Part shown: positions 53,649-63,088 of the stretch, piece after piece
Layout of the letters: each line of letters starts with the position of its first letter
How positions within the stretch are numbered: the first letter of the stretch is position 1
NCBI GenBank assembly: GCA_041879295.1
Contig: CP047152.1
Span: 383,501-447,500 of the forward strand
Direction of reading: 5' to 3'
Source: Pseudomonas putida
Lineage (GTDB): Bacteria > Pseudomonadota > Gammaproteobacteria > Pseudomonadales > Pseudomonadaceae
Length of the DNA stretch: 64,000 nt
Made by a program: the position numbers and the translations under genes
Notes under the pieces: model-generated
What the model was told of the DNA's origin: nothing
Databases searched by the model: none
Seen by the model: the letters and a program-made list of their open reading frames with translations, nothing else

Positions 53649-54932
53649 TTGTTTCGTCTTAACGCTGTTCGCGCAAGCCACTTCCTGCCGTCGCTGTTCT
53701 TGTTGCTGGCAGGGCTCGCCGCAGCCTATGTGAGAGACCTCAGCGTCTTTTTCACATCGCTGTTCAATGTCCTGCCTACCTTGGTTCTACTGCTGGGCGG
53801 CGCTTACTGCGCGGTCTACCGCCGCCAGCGTGAGCTGTTTCTGATGCTGACGGTGTACATCGCCTACTTCCTGCTCGATACCCAGACCGACTTCTATCGT
53901 GACCATGGCCGCGTGCGTGAGGACGCAGCGGTGATCTTCCACCTGGTCTGCCTGCTGCTGCCGGCGCTGTTCGGGCTGTATGGCGCCTGGCAGGAGCGTA
54001 CGCACCTGCTGCAGGACCTGGTCGCCCGCGGTGCTGTGCTGTTTGCCGTGGGCAGCGTGGCGGTGGCCCTCCAGCAAAGCTACCCCGAGGCGTTGCTGAC
54101 CTGGTTGGCGGAGATCCGCTGGCCGGCTTTGCATGGTCACTGGATGAGCCTGATCCAGATGGTCTACCCACTGTTCCTTGGTGTATTCATTCTGCTGGTG
54201 GTGCAGTACCTGCGTGCACCCCGGCCGCTGCACGCCGCGCAGTTGATCGGCCTGCTGGGCATTTTCTGGATGCTGCCGCAAACCTTCATCCTGCCGTTTA
54301 CCCTGAACATCATGTGCAGCCAGGTAATGCTGATGATCGCCGCAGCAGTGGCGCACGAGGCTTATCAGATGGCTTTCCGTGACGAGCTGACTGGCCTGCC
54401 GGGGCGCCGTGCGCTGAACGAGCGCATGCAGCGCCTGGGGCGCAACTATGTCATCGCCATGACCGATGTCGACCATTTCAAGAAATTCAACGACACCCAC
54501 GGCCACGATGTCGGTGACCAGGTGTTGCGGTTGGTCGCCAGCCGCTTGTCCAAGGTCACCGGCGGTGGTCGCGCTTACCGTTATGGTGGGGAAGAGTTCG
54601 CTTTGGTGTTCGCCGGCAAGACCGCCGAGGAGTGCGTGCCGCATGTGGAGGCCGTGCGTGAAGTAATCGCTAATTACGTGATGCACCTGCGCGACCAGCA
54701 CAACCGCCCGCAGGACGATACCGCCGGGCGCCAGCGCCGCGCTGGCAGCGGCGGCGGCACGGTTTCGGTCACCATCAGTATCGGCGTGGCCGAGCGCCAG
54801 GCGGATCATCGCAACCCCGAGGCGGTGCTGAAATCCGCCGACCAGGCGCTTTACAGCGCCAAAGGTGCGGGGCGCAATTGTGTCATGGTGCATGGGCGAC
54901 AATCGCCGCGTGGGGCAGTGCGTACAGCGTGA
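53649..54932 (+). CDS. Membrane diguanylate cyclase (GGEEF)
   Basis: 427 residues from a TTG at 53649 with GGAG seven bases upstream; the next in-frame ATG would delete the first helices. About seven or eight membrane helices fill residues 10-240. The GGDEF domain (about 248-420) has ELTGLPGRRALNERM, TDVDHFKKFNDTHGHDVGDQVL and YRYGGEEFALVF with the active GGEEF at 313-317. No RxxD product-inhibition site stands before it. It should make c-di-GMP. It lies between two acyl-CoA dehydrogenase genes, each with its own promoter space. Confidence 0.88.
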   Translation: MFRLNAVRASHFLPSLFLLLAGLAAAYVRDLSVFFTSLFNVLPTLVLLLGGAYCAVYRRQRELFLMLTVYIAYFLLDTQTDFYRDHGRVREDAAVIFHLVCLLLPALFGLYGAWQERTHLLQDLVARGAVLFAVGSVAVALQQSYPEALLTWLAEIRWPALHGHWMSLIQMVYPLFLGVFILLVVQYLRAPRPLHAAQLIGLLGIFWMLPQTFILPFTLNIMCSQVMLMIAAAVAHEAYQMAFRDELTGLPGRRALNERMQRLGRNYVIAMTDVDHFKKFNDTHGHDVGDQVLRLVASRLSKVTGGGRAYRYGGEEFALVFAGKTAEECVPHVEAVREVIANYVMHLRDQHNRPQDDTAGRQRRAGSGGGTVSVTISIGVAERQADHRNPEAVLKSADQALYSAKGAGRNCVMVHGRQSPRGAVRTA

Positions 54933-55056
54933 CCGTGCGAGACTATATAGTCGATTGATGACCCTATGTCTCGCAAAAGTTGTTCGGTTACACTGCCAGT
55001 AACCCCAGTGTCGCGGTTCCCCGAGACCGCCCCGACCCGACTAGCGAGAGGTTGTC

Positions 55057-56835
55057 ATGGCTGACTATAAAGCGCCCCTGCGCGACATGCGCTTCGTACT
55101 GAATGAAGTCTTCAACGTGGCCGAGCAGTGGACGCAGTTGCCCGGGCTGGCGGAGGTCGTCGATGCCGACACGGCCATGGCCGTGCTGGAAGAAGCCGGC
55201 AAGGTTACCGCCAAGACCATTGCGCCGCTCAGCCGCGCTGCCGACGAAGAGGGCTGCCACTGGGACAACGGCGTAGTACGCACCCCAGCCGGTTTCATCG
55301 AGGCCTACAACACCTACGCCGAAGGCGGCTGGGTGGGCGTGGGCGGTGACCCGCTGTTCGGCGGCATGGGTATGCCCAAGGCCATCTCGGCCCAGGTCGA
55401 GGAAATGGTCAACGCGTCCAGCCTGGCCTTCGGCCTGTACCCGATGCTGACCGCTGGCGCCTGTCTGTCGATCAACGCCCACGCCAGCGAGGCCTTGAAG
55501 GAAAAATACCTTCCGAACATGTATGCCGGCGTTTGGGCCGGCTCCATGTGCCTGACCGAGCCGCATGCCGGCACCGACCTGGGCATCATCCGCACCAAGG
55601 CCGAGCCCCAGGCTGACGGCAGCTACAAGGTCAGCGGCACCAAGATCTTCATCACCGGTGGCGAACACGACCTGACCGAGAACATCATCCATCTGGTACT
55701 GGCCAAGTTGCCGGATGCACCGGCGGGGCCGAAAGGTATTTCGCTGTTCCTGGTGCCAAAGTTCCTGGTCAATGAAGACGGTAGCCTCGGTGCGCGGAAC
55801 CCGGCCACTTGCGGCTCGATCGAGCACAAAATGGGCATCCAGGCATCGGCTACTTGTGTGATGAACTTCGACGAAGCAGTCGGCTATATCGTCGGTGAGC
55901 CGAACAAGGGCCTGGCGGCCATGTTCACCATGATGAACTACGAGCGCCTGGGTGTCGGCATTCAAGGCCTGGCGTCAGCCGAGCGCTCCTATCAGAACGC
56001 CGTGGAGTACGCCCGCGATCGCCTGCAGAGCCGTGCCCCGACTGGCCCGCAAGCCAAGGACAAGGCTGCCGATCCGATCATCGTCCACCCGGACGTGCGT
56101 CGCATGCTGTTGACCATGAAGGCACTGATCGAAGGTGGCCGCGCGTTCTCCACTTACGTGGCCATGCAACTGGACAGTGCCAAGTACAGCGAAGACGCCA
56201 GCGTGCGCAAACGCAGCGAAGAGCTGGTGGCACTGCTGACGCCGGTGGCCAAGGCCTTCCTCACCGACCTGGGCCTGGAGTGCGCAGTGCATGGCCAGCA
56301 GGTATTTGGCGGGCATGGTTATATTCGTGAGTGGGGGCAGGAGCAGTTGGTGCGCGATGTGCGCATTACCCAAATCTACGAGGGGACCAATGGCATCCAG
56401 GCCCTCGACCTGATGGGCCGTAAAGTGGTGGCCAGCGGCGGGGCATACTACAAGCTGTTCTCTGATGAGATTCGCCAGTTCATTACTCATGCAGGCAGCG
56501 AACTGGACGAATTCACCAAGCCATTGCGTGCTTCGCTCGATCAGCTCGATGGGTTGACCGAGTGGGTATTGCAGCAGGCCAAGGGCAACCCGAATGAAAT
56601 TGGCGCGGCTTCGGTCGAGTACCTGCATGCCTTCGGCTATGTTGCCTATGGCTATATGTGGGCACTGATGGCGCGGGCGGCGCAGGCGGGCGATGGGGAT
56701 GCGGCGTTCTATTCGGGCAAGCTGGGTACGGCGCGGTTCTATTTTGCACGGTTGCTGCCACGGGTGGATTCGCTGGTGGCTTCGGTGAAGGCGGGGAGTG
56801 AGTCGCTTTACCTGCTGGATGCCGAGCAGTTCTGA
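55057..56835 (+). CDS. Acyl-CoA dehydrogenase, paralogue of the gene at 51654
   Basis: 592 residues. It shares the start [13 protein letters not shown], the block [46 protein letters not shown], and YEGTNGIQALDLMGRK with the first dehydrogenase. The ATG at 55057 has GAGAGG upstream. The pair arose by duplication; substrate ranges probably differ. It is followed, 129 bases after its stop, by the sRNA RsmY. Confidence 0.88.
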   Translation: MADYKAPLRDMRFVLNEVFNVAEQWTQLPGLAEVVDADTAMAVLEEAGKVTAKTIAPLSRAADEEGCHWDNGVVRTPAGFIEAYNTYAEGGWVGVGGDPLFGGMGMPKAISAQVEEMVNASSLAFGLYPMLTAGACLSINAHASEALKEKYLPNMYAGVWAGSMCLTEPHAGTDLGIIRTKAEPQADGSYKVSGTKIFITGGEHDLTENIIHLVLAKLPDAPAGPKGISLFLVPKFLVNEDGSLGARNPATCGSIEHKMGIQASATCVMNFDEAVGYIVGEPNKGLAAMFTMMNYERLGVGIQGLASAERSYQNAVEYARDRLQSRAPTGPQAKDKAADPIIVHPDVRRMLLTMKALIEGGRAFSTYVAMQLDSAKYSEDASVRKRSEELVALLTPVAKAFLTDLGLECAVHGQQVFGGHGYIREWGQEQLVRDVRITQIYEGTNGIQALDLMGRKVVASGGAYYKLFSDEIRQFITHAGSELDEFTKPLRASLDQLDGLTEWVLQQAKGNPNEIGAASVEYLHAFGYVAYGYMWALMARAAQAGDGDAAFYSGKLGTARFYFARLLPRVDSLVASVKAGSESLYLLDAEQF

Positions 56836-56890
56836 TATTGAGGGCTACCCAGTGGCCCGATTCCCCAGATATCTGGGTATGAATCCCTCG

Positions 56891-56908
56891 TGTAAGCTTT
56901 TTCCTACA
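56891..56908 (+). promoter_or_regulatory. GacA upstream activating sequence of rsmY
   Basis: TGTAAGCTTTTTCCTACA matches the 18-bp GacA box (TGTAAG-N6-CTTACA) with one mismatch in the arms. Its centre is about 65 bases before the inferred RNA start, the usual distance. Confidence 0.85.
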
Positions 56909-56912
56909 CGAC

Positions 56913-56930
56913 GTGGTGACTTTTCACCAC
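56913..56930. promoter_or_regulatory. Inverted repeat between GacA box and rsmY promoter
   Basis: GTGGTGA (56913-56919) and TCACCAC (56924-56930) form a perfect 7-bp inverted repeat around CTTT. It lies in the linker between the GacA box and the -10 region. No protein is known to me for it. Confidence 0.5.
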
Positions 56931-56963
56931 TGTTCTAAGATTGGATCCACGGTTAATCTTTAC

Positions 56964-57094
56964 CACATGGACGTTGCGCAGGAAGCGCAAAGGACAGATC
57001 AAGGACGACGACGAAGGAACACCTGCCAGGATGGCGGGGCGATACGGATGTCACAGGGAAACAGTCTGGAAAACCCCGCTTCGGCGGGGTTTTC
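56964..57094 (+). ncRNA. rsmY: Regulatory sRNA RsmY
   Basis: The transcript is inferred from about 56964 to the terminator at 57070-57093. It holds eight GGA triplets, several in AGGA context (for example GCAGGAAGC, AAAGGACAG, AAGGACG, GAAGGAACA, CCAGGATGG), the binding motif for RsmA/RsmE proteins. TTGCGCAGGAAGCGCAA at 56974-56990 forms the stem-loop characteristic of RsmY. A GacA box lies upstream and TTAATCT at 56953-56959 fits a -10 region. It sequesters RsmA-type translational repressors when GacS/GacA is active. The 5' end is approximate. Confidence 0.88.
57070..57093. terminator. Terminator of rsmY, shared with LysR gene
   Basis: AAAACCCCGC (57070-57079), TTCG loop, GCGGGGTTTT (57084-57093). 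A ten-pair stem with a UUCG tetraloop and T run on both strands, so it can also end the leftward lysR transcript. Confidence 0.95.
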
Positions 57095-57110
57095 TTTGCG
57101 TGCGTGTTTT

Positions 57111-58034
57111 TCAGGCCAGCACATCCAGCGGTGATGCCCCCAACAGACGAGCGTCCGTCTCTTCCTCCAGCAACGTGCGCAGCAGCTCTACGGACGCCTG
57201 CTGGCGCTGGGCATCGCGGAAGACCAGGCCAACCTTCAGCGGCACGCGCGGCTCGCTGAGCGGCTTCCACAGCAGCCCCTGATCATCTTCGGCGGCCTCC
57301 TTGGCGCGCCCCGGCAGAATGGTAGCCAGCGCCGTGTGCGCGAGGCTATCGAGAATCCCTGCCATATTGTTCATCTCTGCCTGCACCTGCGGCCGTCGAC
57401 CCTGGCTGGCCAACTGCGCCTGCCAGATCTGGCGGATCTGGAACTCCTCGCCCAGCATCAGCATGGGCAACTCGGCGGCCTGGCGGATGGACACCTTCTT
57501 GAAGTCCTTCAGCGGGTGGGTATCGGGTATGACCAGTTGCAGCTCATCTTCGTACAACAGCAGGCCATGCAGACCTGGCTGGCGCGGCGGCAAGTAGCTG
57601 ATGCCGATGTCCAGGCTGCCGTTGAGCAGGCGCCGTTCGATCTCCAACCCCGACAACTCGTAAATCTGCACGACCAGGTGGGGTTGAGCCTTGCGCAGCC
57701 GTTCAAGCAGCTGCGGTATCAGGCTTGGCCGCACGGTCTGCAATACACCGATAGCCAAGGTGCGCAGCGACTGGCCCTTGAAGTTGCGCATAGCTTCGTG
57801 GGCACGCTGCAGGCCGTCGAGCAACGGCAGGGCATGGTTGTACAAGGTGTGGGCGGCCAAGGTCGGCAGCAAGCGTTTGTTGCTGCGCTCGAACAGGCTC
57901 AGGTCGAGGCTGTGCTCCAATTGGCGGATCTGCTGGGAAAGCGCCGGCTGTGACAGCGACAGGCGTTCGGCGGCACGGCCTACGTGGCCTTCTTCGTACA
58001 CCGCGACGAAATAACGCAGTTGGCGGAAATCCAT
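57111..58034 (-). CDS. LysR-family transcriptional regulator
   Basis: 307 residues. N-terminal helix-turn-helix (1-60): MDFRQLRYFVAVYEEGHVGRAAERLSLSQPALSQQIRQLE. Effector-binding domain (about 90-300) with IGVLQTVRPSLIPQLLERLRK and the RBD-type LLLYEDELQLVIPDTHPL. It is divergent from the aminotransferase gene 210 bases away and may control it. The inducer is unknown. Confidence 0.88.
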   Translation of the reverse strand: MDFRQLRYFVAVYEEGHVGRAAERLSLSQPALSQQIRQLEHSLDLSLFERSNKRLLPTLAAHTLYNHALPLLDGLQRAHEAMRNFKGQSLRTLAIGVLQTVRPSLIPQLLERLRKAQPHLVVQIYELSGLEIERRLLNGSLDIGISYLPPRQPGLHGLLLYEDELQLVIPDTHPLKDFKKVSIRQAAELPMLMLGEEFQIRQIWQAQLASQGRRPQVQAEMNNMAGILDSLAHTALATILPGRAKEAAEDDQGLLWKPLSEPRVPLKVGLVFRDAQRQQASVELLRTLLEEETDARLLGASPLDVLA

Positions 58035-58244
58035 AAGTAATACTTATCGAAAATGCTGGAAAAACGAAATGGTCGAAAACCCTGTTGAAGCCTAGTCTAT
58101 CGCCGTATTCCAAAGGGTTACAGCGATGATTCGGTCGATTGTTATCATGGATGAAAAACACTTTTGATAGGCAAGGCAAAATATCGAGTGCCGGCATCAA
58201 GACCGCACCGTGGCTGCCCTTTACCGTGATTGGTTGGAGCCCTG

Positions 58245-59525
58245 ATGAACCTGTTCAACCTGCGCCGCTCGGCTTCTGCCGCCGCCGCCGAGCCCAAGCG
58301 TGCGCCGGTGATCGTGCCGCAAGCATCCGAGCTGTCGCTTGATCGCCTGATGCCCGGCGCCGAACGTGCGGCGCAGGTATTCGTGCGTGGCCAGGGCTCC
58401 TGGTTGTGGGACAACGAAGGGCATGCCTACCTGGACTTCACCCAAGGCGGCGCGGTCAACAGCTTGGGCCACAGCCCCAGCGTGCTGGTCAAAGCGTTGG
58501 GAGCCCAGGCTCAGGCGTTGATCAACCCGGGCTCGGGCTTTCACAACCGTGGCCTGCTGGGGCTGGTCAATCGGCTGTGTCAGAGTACCGGCAGTGACCA
58601 GGCCTACCTGCTCAACAGCGGTGCAGAGGCCTGTGAAGGGGCGATCAAGCTGGCGCGTAAGTGGGGCCAGCTGCACCGCAATGGCGCCTATCACATCATT
58701 ACTGCCAGCCAAGCCTGCCATGGCCGTAGCCTGGGCGCGCTGTCCGCATCCGACCCGTTACCATGCAATCGCTGCGAACCTGGCCTGCCGGGTTTCAGCA
58801 AGGTGCCGTTCAACGACCTGGCGGCGCTGCACGCCGAGGTGGATTCACGCACCGTGGCGATCATGCTCGAGCCGATACAGGGTGAGGCGGGCGTTATTCC
58901 CGCTACTCAGGAATACCTCAAGGGCGTGGAAACGCTCTGCCGCGAACTGGGCATCCTGCTGATCCTTGATGAGGTGCAGACCGGTATTGGTCGCTGTGGT
59001 GCGCTGCTGGCCGAGGAGCTCTATGGCGTGCGCGCCGACATCATCACCTTGGGCAAGGGCCTGGGGGGCGGCGTGCCACTGGCCGCCTTGCTGGCCAGGG
59101 GCAAGGCATGCTGCGCCGAGCCTGGTGAGCTGGACGGCAGCCACCATGGCAACGCGCTGATGTGCGCCGCCGGCCTGGCGGTGCTGGACAGCGTGCTGGA
59201 ACCTGGCTTTCTGGCCCAGGTTCAGGACAACGGTCGTCACCTGCGTGAAGGCCTGAGCCGCCTGACCGGGCGCTATGGTCAGGGTGAAGTGCGCGGTCAC
59301 GGGCTGCTATGGGCCCTTCAACTGAAAGAAAACCTGGCCCGCGAGCTGGTGGCTGCGGCCCTGCACGAGGGCCTGCTGCTCAACGCGCCGCAAACGGATG
59401 TGGTGCGCTTTTCTCCGGCGCTGACTGTGAGCAAAGGCAACATCGACGAAATGCTGCTGCGCCTGGCGCGCGCTTTCGCCCGCCTGCATGCCCAGCAGCA
59501 GGCCCGCCGCGAAGTGCCGGCGTAG
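58245..59525 (+). CDS. Class III aminotransferase (acetylornithine/ornithine type)
   Basis: 426 residues from the ATG at 58245, with GGAG upstream. PLP type I: YLDFTQGGAVNSLGH, LLNSGAEACEGAIKLAR, EPIQGEAGVIPATQEYL, LILDEVQTGIGRCG (PLP Asp) and TLGKGLGGGVPLAALL with the Schiff-base Lys. It resembles ArgD/OAT enzymes but has an extra N-terminal 30 residues and a Cys pair (PLPCNRCEPG). The likely substrate is an omega-amino acid or diamine; it cannot be fixed from sequence. A strong terminator follows. Confidence 0.82.
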   Translation: MNLFNLRRSASAAAAEPKRAPVIVPQASELSLDRLMPGAERAAQVFVRGQGSWLWDNEGHAYLDFTQGGAVNSLGHSPSVLVKALGAQAQALINPGSGFHNRGLLGLVNRLCQSTGSDQAYLLNSGAEACEGAIKLARKWGQLHRNGAYHIITASQACHGRSLGALSASDPLPCNRCEPGLPGFSKVPFNDLAALHAEVDSRTVAIMLEPIQGEAGVIPATQEYLKGVETLCRELGILLILDEVQTGIGRCGALLAEELYGVRADIITLGKGLGGGVPLAALLARGKACCAEPGELDGSHHGNALMCAAGLAVLDSVLEPGFLAQVQDNGRHLREGLSRLTGRYGQGEVRGHGLLWALQLKENLARELVAAALHEGLLLNAPQTDVVRFSPALTVSKGNIDEMLLRLARAFARLHAQQQARREVPA

Positions 59526-59570
59526 CGGCCTGCCAAAGAATTCAACGAACCGTCTGGCGTTCCTGCGCAT

Positions 59571-59610
59571 CGCCCCTGGCCTGTTTCATTCGGCCCGGGG
59601 CGTTTTTTTT
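59571..59610 (+). terminator. Terminator of the aminotransferase gene
   Basis: CGCCCCTGGCC (59571-59581) pairs with GGCCCGGGGCG (59592-59602) with one mismatch, followed by eight T residues. Confidence 0.92.
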
Positions 59611-59671
59611 GCCTGTGGAACCTCTTCGGCTGGCAGCTAGTCTTTGATGTAACCCTTCAGGAGAAACTCGC

Positions 59672-59830
59672 ATGGACTTTATCCGCATTATCATCGCCAT
59701 TATCCTGCCGCCGCTGGGGGTGTTCCTTCAGGTCGGGTTTGGCGGGGCGTTCTGGCTGAATATCCTGCTGACCCTGCTGGGGTACATTCCGGGGATCGTG
59801 CATGCGGTGTACATCATCGCCAAGCGGTGA
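59672..59830 (+). CDS. YqaE/Pmp3 (UPF0057) small membrane protein
   Basis: 52 residues. The ATG at 59672 is preceded by CAGGAG. The two-helix protein starts MDFIRIIIAIILPPLGVFLQ and continues GFGGAFWLNILLTLLGYIPG before IVHAVYIIAKR. That is the full UPF0057/Pmp3 pattern: PPLGVF, then NILLT-x-LGYIPGI-x-HA. In yeast and plants relatives affect membrane potential under salt stress; the bacterial role is little known. It stands alone between two terminator-like hairpins. Confidence 0.92.
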   Translation: MDFIRIIIAIILPPLGVFLQVGFGGAFWLNILLTLLGYIPGIVHAVYIIAKR

Positions 59831-59844
59831 CACAGGCTGAGCCC

Positions 59845-59885
59845 GCGCCTGCAGGAGCAGCGAAAGGTTGCTCCTGCAGGGGCGC
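59845..59885. terminator. Bidirectional hairpin between YqaE gene and pqqH
   Basis: CCTGCAGGAGCA (59848-59859) pairs with TGCTCCTGCAGG (59869-59880), extended by GCG/CGC. It lies between convergent stops and lacks a T run. Confidence 0.7.
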
Positions 59886-59891
59886 CTGTAA

Positions 59892-61715
59892 CTACTGCAC
59901 CAACACCCGGCAATAGAATTTCCACTCTTCTTCCAAGGCATGCGCCAGGTTCTCCGCCTTGCGGAACCCATGCCGCTCCTCCGCATAAAAATGCCCTTCA
60001 GCGTCGATCCCGTTGGCCTGCAACGCAGCCAACATGGAGCGTGTCTGCTCCGGCACCACCACCGCATCCAGCTCACCCTGGAAGAAAATCACCGGTACCT
60101 TGATTCGCTCTGCATGCAGCAACGGCGTGCGCTGGCGATAGCGTTCAACGTCCCGCTGCGGGTCGCCGATCAGCCAGTCCAGGTAATCGCCTTCGAACTT
60201 GTGGGTGGCACGGGCCAGGGCTACCGGGTCACTGACCCCGTACAGGCTGGCGCCGGCGCGGAACACGTCTTGAAACGCCAAGGCGCACAGGGTGGTGTAA
60301 CCCCCGGCGCTGCCGCCGCGGATGAATGCCTTGCGTTTGTCGACCAAGCCCTGAGCCGCCAGGTATTCGACCACCGCGCAGGCATCGGCCACATCGCTTT
60401 TGCCCCAGCGCTGATGCAGTGCCTGCCGGTACTCCCGGCCATAGCCGGTGCTGCCCCGGTAGTTGAGGTCGGCCACGGCAAAGCCGCGCTGGGTCCAATA
60501 CTGAATGCGCGGGTCGAGCACGGGATAGCAGGCTGAGGTTGGCCCGCCGTGGATGAATACCACCAGCGGTGCGGCGCCTTGCGACTGCGCTGGGGGGTAG
60601 AAGAAACCATGGGCCTGCTCGCCGTCACTGTTGTAGTGGATCGGCTGCGGCAGGCTGATATTCCCTGCCGGCAGCACTTCGGCACCGCCGGCCAGCACGC
60701 GTACTTCGTGGTTGTTGCGGTCAATGGCAATGACTGCCGGTGGGCTGATGGGCGACGCGGCAATGGCATACAGGTGTTCGCTGTCCATGGTCAGGCTGCG
60801 AAAGCGTGTGTAGGCACTGGCAAAACGCTCCATACGGCCATCTTCACCACGCAGCCCCAATTGCCCGAAGCCGTCTTCGAACCAACTGGCCAGGTAGCTT
60901 TGCGGGCTCAGTGGCAACCAGGTGCAGGTCCCCAATTGCCAAGGCGCAGCAGCATGGTCCGCCGATGCGGCAGGCAACGCTTGCCATTGGCCATCGACCT
61001 CACCCCAGGGTTGCCAGAAGCCCTTGCGGTCGGAAAGGCAGTAGAGCCGACCTTGGGCATCGAAGCGTGGTTGTTGCAACGATTCTTCTGCGGCGGCTAC
61101 ACATTGCGCCGGCCCCCAGTGGCCGCTGGCATCGCGCGCGCGGCACATCAGCCGGGTGACGGTCCAGGGCTGTGCCGGGCGGTCCCATTCGATCCACGCC
61201 AGGCGCTGGCCATCGGCGCTGACAGCAGGCGAGGCGTAGAAGTCGGCGCCCTCGGCGAGGACTTCGCGGCTGCTGTTACCCAGAGCGACCAGGCGATGCT
61301 CTACCTGTTCGGCATGGCGCTCTTCGACGGCCAGCACCTGGCCGTCGTGCCACTGCACATCGCCATAGCGGCAGCTGGCATCCTGGGTCAGTGCACGTGG
61401 TAACAGATCGTCCAGCGGCTGGGTGTAGACCTGCTGGTCCTTTTCGTTGACGAACACCAGCCCGTCGCCGCCCAGGCAGAAGCTGCCGCCACCATATTCG
61501 TAGACCCGACTGCGCACGCTGAAGCCGTCCGGGGTCAGGCAGCGAGCTTGGTAGTGCAACCAGTGCCAGATACGGCAAGCACCGTCGGCCGGGCGGAATT
61601 CGTTCCAGAACAGCCCGTCGGCACTGACCTTGAGTTCGGCAAAGTCGGTGCCGGCGGCAACTGCCTGGGCCGCGCTGAATTCAGCCGCGGGCGATGACAC
61701 GGGAGTTTCGATCAT
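59892..61715 (-). CDS. pqqH: S9 prolyl oligopeptidase-like protein of the pqq cluster
   Basis: 607 residues. N-terminal beta-propeller (about 15-350) and a C-terminal alpha/beta-hydrolase (about 360-607) with [13 protein letters not shown] (Ser469), GELDAVVV (Asp550) and EERHGF (His582) as the catalytic triad. It starts inside the end of pqqE (35-base overlap), so translation is coupled. The position matches pqqH (PA1990) in P. aeruginosa, where an S9 peptidase follows pqqE. Its role in PQQ formation, perhaps PqqA-derived peptide degradation, is not settled. Confidence 0.83.
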   Translation of the reverse strand: MIETPVSSPAAEFSAAQAVAAGTDFAELKVSADGLFWNEFRPADGACRIWHWLHYQARCLTPDGFSVRSRVYEYGGGSFCLGGDGLVFVNEKDQQVYTQPLDDLLPRALTQDASCRYGDVQWHDGQVLAVEERHAEQVEHRLVALGNSSREVLAEGADFYASPAVSADGQRLAWIEWDRPAQPWTVTRLMCRARDASGHWGPAQCVAAAEESLQQPRFDAQGRLYCLSDRKGFWQPWGEVDGQWQALPAASADHAAAPWQLGTCTWLPLSPQSYLASWFEDGFGQLGLRGEDGRMERFASAYTRFRSLTMDSEHLYAIAASPISPPAVIAIDRNNHEVRVLAGGAEVLPAGNISLPQPIHYNSDGEQAHGFFYPPAQSQGAAPLVVFIHGGPTSACYPVLDPRIQYWTQRGFAVADLNYRGSTGYGREYRQALHQRWGKSDVADACAVVEYLAAQGLVDKRKAFIRGGSAGGYTTLCALAFQDVFRAGASLYGVSDPVALARATHKFEGDYLDWLIGDPQRDVERYRQRTPLLHAERIKVPVIFFQGELDAVVVPEQTRSMLAALQANGIDAEGHFYAEERHGFRKAENLAHALEEEWKFYCRVLVQ

Positions 61716-62841
61716 TGCGGAAGGTCATCTGTTCGATCGCGAGCTGGGCGGTTTCAGCCTCCTCGCGGGCCTTGAGAATGATGCCGTGCTCGGTCGACTT
61801 GGCGCACACCGGGTCGGCGTTGCTGGCATCGCCGGTGAGCATGAAGGCCTGGCAGCGACAGCCGCCGAAGTCCTTTTCTTTTTCGTCGCAGGAGCGGCAA
61901 GGTTCGCGCATCCACTCATAGCCACGGAAGCGGTTGAAACCGAACGATTCATACCAGATATGGTGCAAGTCGTGGTCGCGTACATTCGGGAACTGCACGG
62001 GCAGCTGGCGGGCGCCGTGGCAGGGCAATGCGGTGCCGTCCGGGGTGATGGTGAGGAACAGGTTGCCCCAGCCGTTCATACAGGCCTTGGGACGCTCTTC
62101 GTAGTAGTCAGGGGTAACGAAAATAAGCTTGCACGGGTTGCCCTCGGCCTTGAGCTTGTCCCTGTATTCGTTGGTGATACGTTCGGCCCGCTCGAGCTGC
62201 GCGCGGGTTGGCAGCAGTCCCAGGCGGTTGAGGTGCGCCCAGCCATAGAACTGGCACGTGGCGAGCTCGACGAAGTCGGCCTCCAGGGCAATGCACAACT
62301 CGATGATGCGGTCGATCTTGTCGATGTTGTGCCGATGAGTGACGAAGTTGAGCACCATCGGGTAGCCATGGGCTTTCACCGCGCGGGCCATTTCCAGCTT
62401 CTGTGCAAAGGCCTTCTTCGAGCCAGCCAGCAGGTTGTTCACCTGCTCGTCGCTGGCCTGGAAGCTGATCTGGATATGGTCCAGGCCAGCCTTCTTGAAT
62501 TCGGCGATGCGTGCCTCGGTCAGGCCAATGCCCGAGGTGATCAGGTTGGTGTAGTAACCCAGGCGGCGGGCCTCTGCTATCAGCTGGGCAAGGTCCTGGC
62601 GTACCAGTGGTTCACCGCCGGAAAAGCCGATTTGTGCGGCACCCATTTCCCGCGCTTCAGCCATGACCTTGAACCACTGTTCGGTGCTCAGCTCCTGGCC
62701 CTGGGCGGCGAAGTCCAGCGGGTTGGAGCAGTAAGGGCACTGCAGCGGGCAGCGGTAGGTGAGTTCGGCCAGCAGCCACAGCGGCAGGCCGACCTCGGGG
62801 GTAGGCGGCAACTCAGGCGAGGACGATCCAGTGTTCGGCAC
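61681..62841 (-). CDS. pqqE: PqqA peptide cyclase PqqE (radical SAM)
   Basis: 386 residues from a GTG at 62841; the frame is open to 62889 but the extension overlaps pqqD more than needed. Radical-SAM Cys motif CPLQCPYC with Cys31, 35 and 38, followed by [19 protein letters not shown] region near the C-terminus has [10 protein letters not shown] and the [19 protein letters not shown] cluster ligands. It crosslinks the Glu and Tyr of PqqA together with PqqD. It overlaps pqqD by 29 bases. Confidence 0.95.
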   Translation of the reverse strand: MPNTGSSSPELPPTPEVGLPLWLLAELTYRCPLQCPYCSNPLDFAAQGQELSTEQWFKVMAEAREMGAAQIGFSGGEPLVRQDLAQLIAEARRLGYYTNLITSGIGLTEARIAEFKKAGLDHIQISFQASDEQVNNLLAGSKKAFAQKLEMARAVKAHGYPMVLNFVTHRHNIDKIDRIIELCIALEADFVELATCQFYGWAHLNRLGLLPTRAQLERAERITNEYRDKLKAEGNPCKLIFVTPDYYEERPKACMNGWGNLFLTITPDGTALPCHGARQLPVQFPNVRDHDLHHIWYESFGFNRFRGYEWMREPCRSCDEKEKDFGGCRCQAFMLTGDASNADPVCAKSTEHGIILKAREEAETAQLAIEQMTFRNDRNSRVIARG

Positions 62842-63088
62842 GGGCCACCTCCATGAACTGCTCGATGTCGTCCGCCACTTGCGGGACACCGGGGAATTGC
62901 TGTTCGAGTTCGCTGATAATTGCTGCCACGTCGCGCTGGCCGTCGATCAGGCCACCGATCAGGCTCGCGCTGTCGTTGAGCTTGATCATGCCTTCGGGGT
63001 ACAGCAACACATGGCCCTTTTGCGCCGGCTCGTACTGGAAACGATAGCCGGGGCGCCAGTTCGGTACCTGGTTACGGTCGAAACTCAT
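62813..63088 (-). CDS. pqqD: PqqD, PqqA-binding chaperone
   Basis: 91 residues. [17 protein letters not shown], then [19 protein letters not shown] and a C-terminal helix. This is the RiPP-recognition (RRE) fold that delivers PqqA to PqqE. Its ATG overlaps the pqqC stop (ATGA). The size is exact for the family. Confidence 0.95.
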   Translation of the reverse strand: MSFDRNQVPNWRPGYRFQYEPAQKGHVLLYPEGMIKLNDSASLIGGLIDGQRDVAAIISELEQQFPGVPQVADDIEQFMEVARAEHWIVLA

